Shown in pieces: positions 16,273-21,914 of a stretch of 23,960 nucleotides of DNA. The stretch comes from a virus. The first letter of the stretch is position 1. Each line of letters begins with the position of its first letter. Location of the stretch: IMG/VR virus record IMGVR_UViG_3300021197_001094, positions 1-23,960 of that record; one strand, given 5' to 3'. Under the pieces are notes generated by a model. That model had not been told where the DNA came from and searched no databases. It was given only the letters and a program-made list of their open reading frames with translations. Both the position numbers and the translations under genes were made by a program.

Positions 16273-16330
16273 ATTGCCTCGCAGTTTTTAAGCATTCATA
16301 CGCCAGGTCAATCAGCTCCTGGCGTGTCAT
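16253..16330 (-). CDS. Very small ORF (25 aa) linking two leftward genes
   Basis: ATG at 16330 lies inside the end of the excisionase-like gene in another frame. The ORF encodes MTRQELIDLAYECLKTARQ followed by a short acidic tail, and its stop (16253) lies inside the start of the nuclease-like gene. The peptide is an amphipathic helix with natural-looking composition. It may be a true micro-protein or a leader that carries ribosomes from one gene to the next. Confidence 0.35.
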   Translation of the reverse strand: MTRQELIDLAYECLKTARQCEDTTE

Positions 16331-16574
16331 TGGCCGTGTGTAAAACCCTTGGTTCTTCAACCACACGCAAAGCTGGTGAGGCCGTGGATAGATTATTAAC
16401 TCCGTAGGATTGCAGCGTTGCTCTTGATATGAGGGCTGTTGAACCCATCCAGGTGCATGGGATTTCTTTAGTTTTGACAAGCCGCCTAAGAGCGTGTTCG
16501 CCGCTGCGTCCTGGCCTGTCTGGAAATAGAAACTGAGCCGCTTGCGGAATTGTAAAAAATATTTGTTCATTCAT
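16308..16574 (-). CDS. Excisionase-like small HTH protein
   Basis: An 88-residue protein beginning MNEQIFFTIPQAAQFLF, then HALRRLVKTKEIPCTWMGSTALISRATL. The order 'helix - RRLVKTKEIP - MGST-ALISRATL' matches the winged-helix fold of phage excisionases and AlpA/HTH_17 proteins, in which the basic turn contacts DNA and the final strand forms the wing. Such proteins bind next to attP and direct integrase towards excision. The start lies one base after the preceding stop. Expression from the early-left operon after repressor release fits an Xis. A second frame from ATG 16570 covers the same stretch; this frame is preferred for its HTH pattern and tight coupling. Confidence 0.55.
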   Translation of the reverse strand: MNEQIFFTIPQAAQFLFPDRPGRSGEHALRRLVKTKEIPCTWMGSTALISRATLQSYGVNNLSTASPALRVVEEPRVLHTANDTPGAD

Positions 16575-16575
16575 C

Positions 16576-16920
16576 CTAGAACTCTATCTCTTCCGGCGTG
16601 ACATTGATTTGGCTGGCTGGATCTTGATAGCCGCTCGATGCTTTGCTGAATGTACCAGCCTGCCTGTTTGGGTCTTCTGGGAACAGCATCATTGATCCAC
16701 GCTTTTCGTAGGAGTCCACGACCTTTTCTTGGAACTGAATTGATACTCGCATTCCATATTCAAGCAGTTTGTTTGCAATATACTCAGCCCTTTTTTTATC
16801 TTCATCACTCATGTTGGGGCCGTCAGCAGTCTGTATCCATGCGCTCGCTGAATAAGAATGCCCAGAATTAAGGCTGTGCATCAGGTTTACTTTGCTATTT
16901 TTTAACTGTGGTTTTGCCAT
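16576..16920 (-). CDS. Hypothetical protein of the recombination operon (114 aa)
   Basis: The start chosen is ATG 16920 (MAKPQLKNSK), just after the upstream stop, with GAGG in reach; an in-frame ATG at 16938 would overlap the upstream gene. The product is hydrophilic, with NSGHSYSASAWIQTADGPNMS near the N-terminus and helices in the middle (EDKKRAEYIANKLLEYG). It ends in an acidic tail closing in a hydrophobic residue (PEEIEF), loosely like the tip of single-stranded-DNA-binding proteins. Location two genes after the ERF annealing protein suggests a recombination accessory role, perhaps ssDNA binding, but no OB-fold motif was recognised. Confidence 0.55.
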   Translation of the reverse strand: MAKPQLKNSKVNLMHSLNSGHSYSASAWIQTADGPNMSDEDKKRAEYIANKLLEYGMRVSIQFQEKVVDSYEKRGSMMLFPEDPNRQAGTFSKASSGYQDPASQINVTPEEIEF

Positions 16921-16921
16921 T

Positions 16922-17215
16922 TTATTCGTCCTCTTCATTTAATTTATTGTTATGTTTTTGCAAATCTACCACTTCAGAAATGTTATCTCCGTAATATTTT
17001 TGATCTATTCTAAGTCGATCAGCCCGAAATTCATCGTGAATACGGTCACTGCTCTCCCTGTTTTTTTTCATTTGCTCTGCTATTTCAAACAATGCCACTG
17101 CTATTTTTTGAGTTGTATCAACAAGATTTGCTGCTTCCCAATTGCTGTCAGAAACATTGGGAGATATAAATGATCGCCTTATAGCTTCAGCTACAGTTTC
17201 TTTTCTTTCACTCAT
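16922..17215 (-). CDS. Hypothetical helical protein (97 aa) after the ERF gene
   Basis: The ATG at 17215 lies one base after the ERF stop, with AAGGAAAGTAAG upstream as ribosome binding site. The product is charged and mostly helical (KIAVALFEIAEQMKKNRESSDRIHDEF), with a basic patch (RADRLRIDQKYYG) and a strongly acidic C-terminus. It has no membrane segment and no recognised domain. Tight spacing on both sides places it in the exonuclease-ERF operon. Confidence 0.6.
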   Translation of the reverse strand: MSERKETVAEAIRRSFISPNVSDSNWEAANLVDTTQKIAVALFEIAEQMKKNRESSDRIHDEFRADRLRIDQKYYGDNISEVVDLQKHNNKLNEEDE

Positions 17216-17216
17216 C

Positions 17217-17897
17217 TTACTTTCCTTTCAAGTTTTCTTCTGCTGTTTTGTATTTATCGCCAAGCTCTTTAAATGCGTCTGGTTGATCTTCTTGTAACCT
17301 GCCCAGCATATTATTATTTTCACGCTTCCAGGCTGGTAATCGCCCAGGGAATGTAATCTCAGCAATCTCTGCTTTTGCCTGTTCAGCCCAGTTCAACAGC
17401 GTTTCTTTGGATGCTTGCTCGTACTTATTATCGCCAGGGAAGGGTGGGTCTTTACCTTCAACGTACACTGGTTTAGGTGCAGGCTTGGGCTGTTGCTTTG
17501 GTGCAACGTAACTACTTGATACAGCGTCATCGTCATCTGTTGCCAAGTTAAGTATCGCTTGAAGTGAGTACCGCCGAATGTAGCTCAGTGTAGAGCCAAT
17601 ATTTTGCAGCTTGTTTCCTTTTGTTAAGCTTTCCCAATTTAGATTTAACGGAAACTTAGAAACTATTTCTTCACCAGATAAATGCGTCACTGTCGTTATG
17701 AGCAACATATGATCATCATACGGTGCAAAAGTTTGGTGAACGGACAGCCCAGCCTCTGCCATTGGGCCTCGCACAGCGTTAAGAGTTGCTGCGAGATCAG
17801 CATACTTATAGTTGTAGCCTTGGCTGTTCTTTCCAATGTTACCGCCCATCGCAGCGTGGAATTTAACTAACGCCTTGTTCAGCTCTGGTGTACTCAT
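17217..17897 (-). CDS. erf: ERF-family single-strand annealing protein
   Basis: A 226-residue recombinase of the P22 Erf/ERF family, which anneals complementary single strands. Typical motifs are present: residues 28-43 (YNYKYADLAATLNAVR), 49-60 (AGLSVHQTFAPY), the beta strand and SGEE at 63-77, and the family core GSTLSYIRRYSLQAIL with acidic DDDD at 101-124. A Pro/Gln/Lys-rich linker follows, and the C-terminal 75 residues form a Glu-rich helical region. It overlaps the upstream exonuclease gene by four bases (ATGA), the usual pairing of exonuclease and annealing protein in a two-component phage recombination system. Confidence 0.9.
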   Translation of the reverse strand: MSTPELNKALVKFHAAMGGNIGKNSQGYNYKYADLAATLNAVRGPMAEAGLSVHQTFAPYDDHMLLITTVTHLSGEEIVSKFPLNLNWESLTKGNKLQNIGSTLSYIRRYSLQAILNLATDDDDAVSSSYVAPKQQPKPAPKPVYVEGKDPPFPGDNKYEQASKETLLNWAEQAKAEIAEITFPGRLPAWKRENNNMLGRLQEDQPDAFKELGDKYKTAEENLKGK

Positions 17898-18838
17898 TCA
17901 ATCCCCCATGTTTTCTTTGCCAAGTCTTTTATTTCTGGCACTTCATCACGCCAGGTAAAGTAATCAAAGTCTGGTGGATCAAGCAGCTCAAACAGATCTT
18001 CAACCGTTTCAGATCGACGCAACATTGTTTCAGTACGCTTGTGCATCTGGCTAATCTGCTCCACGCAGTCAGCTAAGAAGTCATCGCTTAATTCATCACT
18101 GTTATTAGGCGTAAATACCTGACAGTCTGTTGCTGTAGCGTAGACAAGAAAGGGCGGTCTATGGCCGTTTAAATGCCACCACCCAGCCGTTTGAAATACA
18201 TTGTTAATATCAAACATCCCAGACAGATTTTTGGGCGTTGAGATAGATCGAAAGCCAGACTTAGTTGTTGGAGCATAGCTTGCCCATTTTGTTTTAAGAT
18301 CACCACGCCTGCCATAATCAGGTTTTGTAAAGTGTGGGATCTCGTTGCGAGGCATCAGCCCAATATAATCCACTTCACCAATAATCTGGTTGTCCTGGCT
18401 CATGGCTTCTTTAAGACCTTCAACAGCCATTTTGATGGTGTCTGGAATATCTGTTTTATATCTATCAATGGATGCAATATCCGAATCAGTTAGATCCGCA
18501 CCGCCGTAGGTTCTTGGTGTCCAGTTTTCAGCATCTTTCAAAACATGGTCAAACGCCTCAGAAGGGTCAACAGGGTCAGCTCCATCAACGCCTAGTATCA
18601 GGTCAGCTCCAAGTTGCACAAGCTGTCCAGCCCTCATTTTGGGATTCTGTGAACGATTCCAACTATAAGCCCTAGCTTGTTCCCTAGAGGCTTCTGTATT
18701 TTCTTTGTAAAGCTTGTCTATGAGAGGGCGTAGAATTACCTTGCTAAAAAGCTTGTCAGATCGGCTGCCGCTTTTAGGATTGCTATGGTGAAAGTAGCTA
18801 AACTTTTCTGCCCATTCGGGTACAGGATTTAGTGACAA
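17894..18838 (-). CDS. PD-(D/E)XK phage exonuclease (YqaJ/Cas4-like)
   Basis: A 314-residue nuclease expected to resect double-strand ends so that ERF can anneal the exposed strand. Motifs: N-terminal HHSNPKSGSRSDK (17-29), E155 in IIGEVDYIG, D180-L-K182 in RRGDLKTKW, and Q216-T-A-G-W in a QhxxY-like helix, matching the RecB/Cas4-type PD-(D/E)XK order. The start is TTG at 18838: it has a strong GGGGAG six bases upstream and no better start is in frame. That ribosome binding site is in the stem of a leader hairpin (18842-18875). It is the first gene of the early-left operon, just behind a repressor-controlled promoter. Confidence 0.82.
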   Translation of the reverse strand: MSLNPVPEWAEKFSYFHHSNPKSGSRSDKLFSKVILRPLIDKLYKENTEASREQARAYSWNRSQNPKMRAGQLVQLGADLILGVDGADPVDPSEAFDHVLKDAENWTPRTYGGADLTDSDIASIDRYKTDIPDTIKMAVEGLKEAMSQDNQIIGEVDYIGLMPRNEIPHFTKPDYGRRGDLKTKWASYAPTTKSGFRSISTPKNLSGMFDINNVFQTAGWWHLNGHRPPFLVYATATDCQVFTPNNSDELSDDFLADCVEQISQMHKRTETMLRRSETVEDLFELLDPPDFDYFTWRDEVPEIKDLAKKTWGIE

Positions 18839-18841
18839 TAG

Positions 18842-18875
18842 AATCTCCCCATATTTTTTTGTATATGGAGAGATT
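18842..18875 (-). promoter_or_regulatory. Leader hairpin masking the exonuclease ribosome binding site
   Basis: Bases 18842-18854 pair with 18863-18875 (12 of 13 pairs) around an 8-nt loop. On the minus-strand RNA the 3' arm contains GGGGAG, the ribosome binding site of the TTG-started exonuclease. The predicted transcript start (about 18867) falls in the 5' arm, so a transcript from this promoter keeps only the inner 7 bp or so of the stem, while read-through from the repressor gene keeps all of it. Confidence 0.5.
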
Positions 18876-18902
18876 GTTAACTCAAATGACGTGTTACGTC
18901 AA
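18874..18902 (-). promoter_or_regulatory. Early-left promoter with overlapping operator
   Basis: On the minus strand, TTGACG (18902-18897) is followed after 17 bp by TAACAA (18879-18874). The 17-mer at 18886-18902 reads ATGACGTGTTACGTCAA on the plus strand, an operator palindrome with one mismatch that covers the -35. It begins directly after the repressor stop codon (18904-18906) and drives the exonuclease-ERF operon. Repressor bound here would block the -35. Confidence 0.72.
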
Positions 18903-18903
18903 C

Positions 18904-19569
18904 TCAATCAATTATATTGATGCCAAGGAGTTTAGGTTCGGTATATATTGCGAGGATTGGAGTAGCCCATACTACATCTTGTTCACGCTTCATAGAACCG
19001 TCGCCACGCATCCGTGTATTTTCGATGTCGTAACACACTTTGTTGGTTTCGCTTGTTCGTGACGATTTCCAAATTCTACCTAACTTTATGTTCCCATCGT
19101 GCTTAATAATCGACAACCGATTGTTTGTTTCTGGCTCGACGATTCGATTCGCCATAGCGGATCTGCCAAACACATAAAGCGTATGGTCTGTCCAGAACTC
19201 TTGCTCCTTATCATTGCCACCCAGCACAGCTGCTGAGTTTGGTGGAAAGTTAAAAGGAGCTGTTGCAGTTTTTGTCTTTTCTTCAAAGGATGTAAACTGT
19301 TCAACTATAAAGTTTGGCATAATTCGGCCAAGAACATCAATGCCCTTTGGTTCAAAGATAATCCATTCGGGCGGTACATCCAGGGCATCTGCATACCGTT
19401 CTACAAAGTCGTGGCTAATCGCAATCTTACCGTTCATATGGCGGCTTACTGTTTCCTTGGTGGTTCCAAGAATGTCAGCAAGTTCTTTGGCCATAATCCC
19501 TTTGCTTTTGGCTATTTCTTTGAGTTTATTTGTTTGCATATTAAAACTATTATTGTTGAAATTATTCAT
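18904..19569 (-). CDS. Lysogeny repressor (HTH_3, CI-like)
   Basis: A 221-residue DNA-binding protein. Residues 15-66 form a Cro/CI-type helix-turn-helix, with MAKELADILGTTKETVSRHM as helices 2 and 3. After PPEWIIFEPKG comes a C-terminal domain of about 130 residues that is mostly beta (HTLYVFGR, NRLSIIKHDGNIKLGRIW, VVWATPILAIYTEP), reminiscent of LexA/S24 C-terminal domains. I cannot find the GDSM-type catalytic serine and later lysine, so self-cleavage is doubtful. The start ATG 19569 has GGGAG six bases upstream, inside a hairpin. Position between the two operator-bearing promoters, divergent from a Cro-like gene, supports the repressor role. Confidence 0.8.
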   Translation of the reverse strand: MNNFNNNSFNMQTNKLKEIAKSKGIMAKELADILGTTKETVSRHMNGKIAISHDFVERYADALDVPPEWIIFEPKGIDVLGRIMPNFIVEQFTSFEEKTKTATAPFNFPPNSAAVLGGNDKEQEFWTDHTLYVFGRSAMANRIVEPETNNRLSIIKHDGNIKLGRIWKSSRTSETNKVCYDIENTRMRGDGSMKREQDVVWATPILAIYTEPKLLGINIID

Positions 19570-19575
19570 CTGATA

Positions 19576-19592
19576 CTCCCTTTTATAGGGAG
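19576..19592 (-). promoter_or_regulatory. Leader hairpin masking the repressor ribosome binding site
   Basis: On the minus strand CTCCCT (19592-19587) pairs with AGGGAG (19581-19576) around the loop ATAAA. The 3' arm contains GGGAG, the ribosome binding site six bases before the repressor ATG. This is the same arrangement as at the exonuclease start. Confidence 0.45.
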
Positions 19593-19653
19593 AGTCAAAA
19601 TGGCTTTGCTTATGTATTCCATGAGAGCAAAACCACGCTTATCTTTTGCTTAC

Positions 19654-19863
19654 TTAGCGTGTGGGGGGGGGGGGTGATTGCTGGCTGGCAGACCAGTTAC
19701 TAGCAGTGTTGCCGTGGCTGCTTGCACTAATAATTCCAAAGCCGCCATGATTGTGTGGAATTGTTTTTGTTTTGGACGAAACATTGTCTTGAATCCAACA
19801 GATGCTCCTATTGCTTTTATTCCCAAGTTCAAAATAGGGATTTATTGTAAGTTTTTGTGTCAT
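19654..19863 (-). CDS. Small ORF upstream of the repressor, ending in a C12/G12 tract
   Basis: The ATG at 19863 has a strong ribosome binding site, GGGAGG, six bases upstream, and the frame gives 69 residues beginning MTQKLTINPYFELGNKSN and ending in four prolines, Thr and Arg. The prolines are coded by a run of 12 C (12 G on the plus strand). A second minus-strand frame is also open here and contains a hydrophobic segment (MAALELLVQAATATLLVTG), so a frameshifted membrane protein is possible. It precedes the repressor by 84 bases on the same strand and may share its transcript. No family recognised. Confidence 0.4.
   Translation of the reverse strand: MTQKLTINPYFELGNKSNRSICWIQDNVSSKTKTIPHNHGGFGIISASSHGNTASNWSASQQSPPPPTR
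19663..19674. repeat. G12 homopolymer tract
   Basis: Twelve consecutive G on the plus strand, near the 3' end of the small ORF above and about 95 bases before the repressor ATG. With 11 or 13 bases the ORF would end in other residues (stop two codons later, or an extension of about a dozen codons towards the repressor). It could be a slippage-prone switch or a sequencing/assembly artefact. Confidence 0.6.
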
Positions 19864-19942
19864 TATAACCTCCCAGTAAGTTACACTATACATCAATTAA
19901 ACTACCTATAATCGTTACTTATTTACTTTCAGTACAGTAAAA

Positions 19943-19959
19943 GTGACAGATACCGTCAC
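19943..19959. promoter_or_regulatory. Second, weaker operator-like site
   Basis: GTGACAGATACCGTCAC has the same 17-bp size as the strong operators and keeps TGAC at the same place in both half-sites. It lies 25 bp before the operator at 19985-20001 and upstream of the leftward small ORF and repressor, where a repressor-maintenance promoter would be expected. Confidence 0.45.
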
Positions 19960-19984
19960 ACCTGTAAAGATAGTAAATACACAG

Positions 19985-20012
19985 TTGACGTATTATGTCA
20001 ATTAATTATACT
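19985..20012 (+). promoter_or_regulatory. Early-right promoter with overlapping operator
   Basis: TTGACG (19985-19990) and TATACT (20007-20012) are separated by 16 bp, a near-consensus sigma70 promoter. The operator TTGACGTATTATGTCAA (19985-20001) covers the -35 and part of the spacer. The expected transcript start is about 20019, so the leader before the Cro-like ATG (20050) is about 30 bases, with three copies of AGTTGAT at 20023-20049. It drives the rightward Cro-nuclease-methyltransferase block. Confidence 0.8.
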
Positions 20013-20049
20013 GAGCGTCAAAAGTTGATCTAAGTTGATGCGAGTTGAT

Positions 20050-20253
20050 ATGAAACTAAACGAGTGGCGGTTATCTAAGAAGCTAAGCTACAAAGATTTG
20101 GCTTACAAGGTTGGTGCGAAACACGCCACGATAGCACGGCGATGGTGCTTGGCTGAAGATCACCCACAGCGGCTTATCCCCAACACAGACTACATGAAAT
20201 CAATCATGCTTGCAACGCAAGGAGCGGTGAACGCCAATGACTTCTATAACTGA
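20050..20253 (+). CDS. Cro-like HTH regulator (67 aa)
   Basis: From ATG 20050 the product is 67 residues (in-frame ATG 20035 is an alternative; neither has a strong ribosome binding site). Residues 5-35 form a helix-turn-helix, WRLSKKLSYKDLAYKVGAKHATIARRW, with the usual Leu/Ala/Gly pattern. The rest is a short helical tail. It is the first gene after the early-right promoter and divergent from the repressor, the classic cro position; it would bind the same TTGACGT half-sites and favour lytic growth. Some replication or excision activators have similar size, so Cro is assigned mainly from location. Confidence 0.7.
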   Translation: MKLNEWRLSKKLSYKDLAYKVGAKHATIARRWCLAEDHPQRLIPNTDYMKSIMLATQGAVNANDFYN

Positions 20254-20638
20254 GGATCAGCTGCAAAAGCTCGTTGCACAGTATTTAACCTTGGCTCTAC
20301 CAGATGGCGCCGTATTCCATCACAGTCCTAATGAAGGTACACGCCATGTAAGTTTCAAAATGAAGCTCAAGAGCTTTGGCACACGATCAGGATGGCCAGA
20401 CCTGGAAATCTTCTGCCCAGATACAAAACCTATCTTCATAGAATTAAAACGGCCTGATGCAAAGGGCAGGGCAAAGGGTGTGCTGAGCCACAATCAGCGA
20501 TTGCTGAAAGAGCAGTTTGAAAACTTAGGTGTTCACTGGGCGATGTGCAAATCCCTTGATGACGTGGTGAACTTTCTTAGCCCATTAGTGAGGCTCAAGG
20601 GCGGTGATCGTTACGTTGATCTGGTGAGAGGTAAGTGA
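20237..20638 (+). CDS. VRR-NUC domain nuclease
   Basis: A 133-residue stand-alone VRR-NUC protein of the PD-(D/E)XK superfamily. Motifs: D55 in RSGWPDLEIF, E69-L-K71 in IFIELKRPDAKGR, Q87 in LSHNQRLL, and the closing GVHWAMCKSLDDVVNFL helix. Stand-alone phage VRR-NUC proteins are thought to act on branched or nicked DNA during replication or packaging. The start at 20237 overlaps the Cro-like gene by 17 bases, and its stop overlaps the methyltransferase ATG (TGATG), so all three are probably one transcript. Confidence 0.85.
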   Translation: MTSITEDQLQKLVAQYLTLALPDGAVFHHSPNEGTRHVSFKMKLKSFGTRSGWPDLEIFCPDTKPIFIELKRPDAKGRAKGVLSHNQRLLKEQFENLGVHWAMCKSLDDVVNFLSPLVRLKGGDRYVDLVRGK

Positions 20639-21744
20639 TGGCTCATGTGGATCTCTGCTCTGGCATAGGCGGCTTTGGATATGGCTTTGAAACCGTTGGA
20701 TTGAGCAAGCCAGTATTGTTCTGTGAGATAGATCCTTGGTGTAGAAAAGTCCTAAAGAAGCATTGGCCTGATGTGCCGATAGCAGAAGATGTAAAGGAGC
20801 TGGCAGATGACCCAGATCGATATGTTCCCAGAAACCTTAATTGGTCAAACACCATCCTCACAGCCGGATATCCCTGTCAGCCGTTCAGCGTTGCAGGCAG
20901 GCAAAGAGGCACAGAAGACCCTCGCCACATCTGGCCGTGGCTGCTTAAACTTGTTGCACTCAAAAGACCCAAGTTTGCCGTATTTGAAAATGTTACTGGT
21001 CACATTGCCTTGGGCCTCGATAAGGTTCTCAATGATTTGGAAGGTGAAGACTACGCCGTCACGACGCTTATTATTCCAGCTAGTTCAGTCGGTGCGCCCC
21101 ACAAGCGAGAGCGGCTCTGGATTATTGCACACTCCAACAGCAACAGCCAATCAGATGTCACCAAGCATGAGCAAGAGCGGTTGGTGGCCGACACCCAGAG
21201 CAGCAAGCGGTGGCCCAGGCAAGAACCCAAACAACAAAAGGGGGATGCACCAAGGCAATCCATTAGCAACGGCAGTGGCAATGTGGCCGACACCGACAGT
21301 ACAAGACAGCAACAAAGCTACAAAAAAATGGAGGACAGATCATCAAAACAATCTGACAGCAGCGATATTCAATCCAGACAAAATGTGGCCGACACCAGCA
21401 GCGAGGGATTGGAAGGGCGGCAACAGTTACGACAGCACACAAAAGAAAATGGACGAAGGCAAGAAGGCGCACATGGGTCAGTTGCCCAATGCTGTGATGA
21501 TGGCGCAGGGCAAACAGCCGACAGCACAGCTCAACCCAGAATGGGTGACCTGGCTGATGGGCTACCCAAGGGGCTGGACAGATTTGGAAGACACGACGGA
21601 TTTGAATTAGAGCCGTCTGATATTCCAAGAATTGCCAGTGGAATCAAAGACAGAGCGAACCGGCTCAAGGGGCTTGGCAACGCCATTGTGCCACAGATTG
21701 CAATGCAGATTGGCTTAGCCATCAAGGAGAGCCAATGGAAGTAA
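20638..21744 (+). CDS. DNA (cytosine-5-)-methyltransferase
   Basis: A 368-residue C5 methyltransferase that would transfer methyl from S-adenosylmethionine to cytosine, probably shielding phage DNA from restriction. Motifs: I, DLCSGIGGFGYGFE (5-18); IV, GYPCQPFS with catalytic C80; VI, ENV (117-119); VIII, GAPHKRERLWIIA (152-164); X, RLKGLGNAIVPQIA near the end. Between VIII and X, residues about 168-320 are unusual: hydrophilic, rich in Gln/Ser/Asp, with three VADT repeats (DNA repeat GTGGCCGACACC) and no recognisable target-recognition domain. Most of this region is also covered by a second long ORF in another frame. Start ATG 20638 rather than GTG 20635, because it overlaps the upstream stop. 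Confidence 0.92.
   Translation: MAHVDLCSGIGGFGYGFETVGLSKPVLFCEIDPWCRKVLKKHWPDVPIAEDVKELADDPDRYVPRNLNWSNTILTAGYPCQPFSVAGRQRGTEDPRHIWPWLLKLVALKRPKFAVFENVTGHIALGLDKVLNDLEGEDYAVTTLIIPASSVGAPHKRERLWIIAHSNSNSQSDVTKHEQERLVADTQSSKRWPRQEPKQQKGDAPRQSISNGSGNVADTDSTRQQQSYKKMEDRSSKQSDSSDIQSRQNVADTSSEGLEGRQQLRQHTKENGRRQEGAHGSVAQCCDDGAGQTADSTAQPRMGDLADGLPKGLDRFGRHDGFELEPSDIPRIASGIKDRANRLKGLGNAIVPQIAMQIGLAIKESQWK
20807..21610 (+). CDS. Overlapping ORF nested in the methyltransferase gene (267 aa)
   Basis: Entirely inside the methyltransferase gene, in its +1 frame. ATG 20807 has an ideal ribosome binding site, AAGGAG (20794-20799), seven bases upstream. The product begins MTQIDMFPETLIGQTPSSQP; QIDMF resembles the beta-clamp-binding pentapeptide (QADMF in DnaE). 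It carries three WPTP boxes (WWPTPRAASGG, MWPTPTVQDSNK, MWPTPAARDWKGG) and ends with LNPEWVTWLMGYPRGWTDLE, like motif IX of C5 methyltransferases. I recall phage proteins of this pattern annotated beside cytosine methyltransferases, not verified. An overlapping gene or frameshift partner supplying the missing recognition region is plausible; an artefact of the conserved methyltransferase sequence is the alternative. Confidence 0.55.
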   Translation: MTQIDMFPETLIGQTPSSQPDIPVSRSALQAGKEAQKTLATSGRGCLNLLHSKDPSLPYLKMLLVTLPWASIRFSMIWKVKTTPSRRLLFQLVQSVRPTSESGSGLLHTPTATANQMSPSMSKSGWWPTPRAASGGPGKNPNNKRGMHQGNPLATAVAMWPTPTVQDSNKATKKWRTDHQNNLTAAIFNPDKMWPTPAARDWKGGNSYDSTQKKMDEGKKAHMGQLPNAVMMAQGKQPTAQLNPEWVTWLMGYPRGWTDLEDTTDLN

Positions 21745-21914
21745 CCTACTACGCCGTAATGATCTTGATGCAGTTCCAAAGCCCAGAGGCCTGTGAGGCT
21801 TATGCACAAAACCTTAAACACCATCAAAACTGCGTACCGATTGTACGCTACGAAGACCCAAGCAACCTAGAGCCGTTGAAGCGGCCAAAGATAATAGAAG
21901 GGATGAAGATATGA
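21735..21914 (+). CDS. Small hypothetical protein (59 aa)
   Basis: ATG 21735 overlaps the end of the methyltransferase gene, with AAGGAG eight bases upstream. The product (MEVTYYAVMILMQFQSPEAC, then NCVPIVRYEDPS) has a short hydrophobic N-terminus, two cysteines and a Pro-rich charged tail. The stop overlaps the next ATG (ATATGAC). Composition and coupling on both sides support a real gene; function unknown. The N-terminal stretch is too short for a clear membrane segment. Confidence 0.6.
   Translation: MEVTYYAVMILMQFQSPEACEAYAQNLKHHQNCVPIVRYEDPSNLEPLKRPKIIEGMKI

Noticed and set aside
16253-16570. A 105-codon frame overlapping the excisionase-like gene
   Set aside because: Its first 80 codons lie over a frame with a clear HTH pattern and tighter coupling; only the last 25 codons, with their own ATG, are kept as a possible small ORF.
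19678-19911. A 77-codon plus-strand ORF in the immunity region
   Set aside because: It has no ribosome binding site and runs against the leftward small ORF, which has a strong one.
21263-21628. Minus-strand ORF of 121 codons in the methyltransferase
   Set aside because: Composition rich in Cys, His and Arg with no motif or start signal; antisense shadow of two meaningful plus-strand frames.
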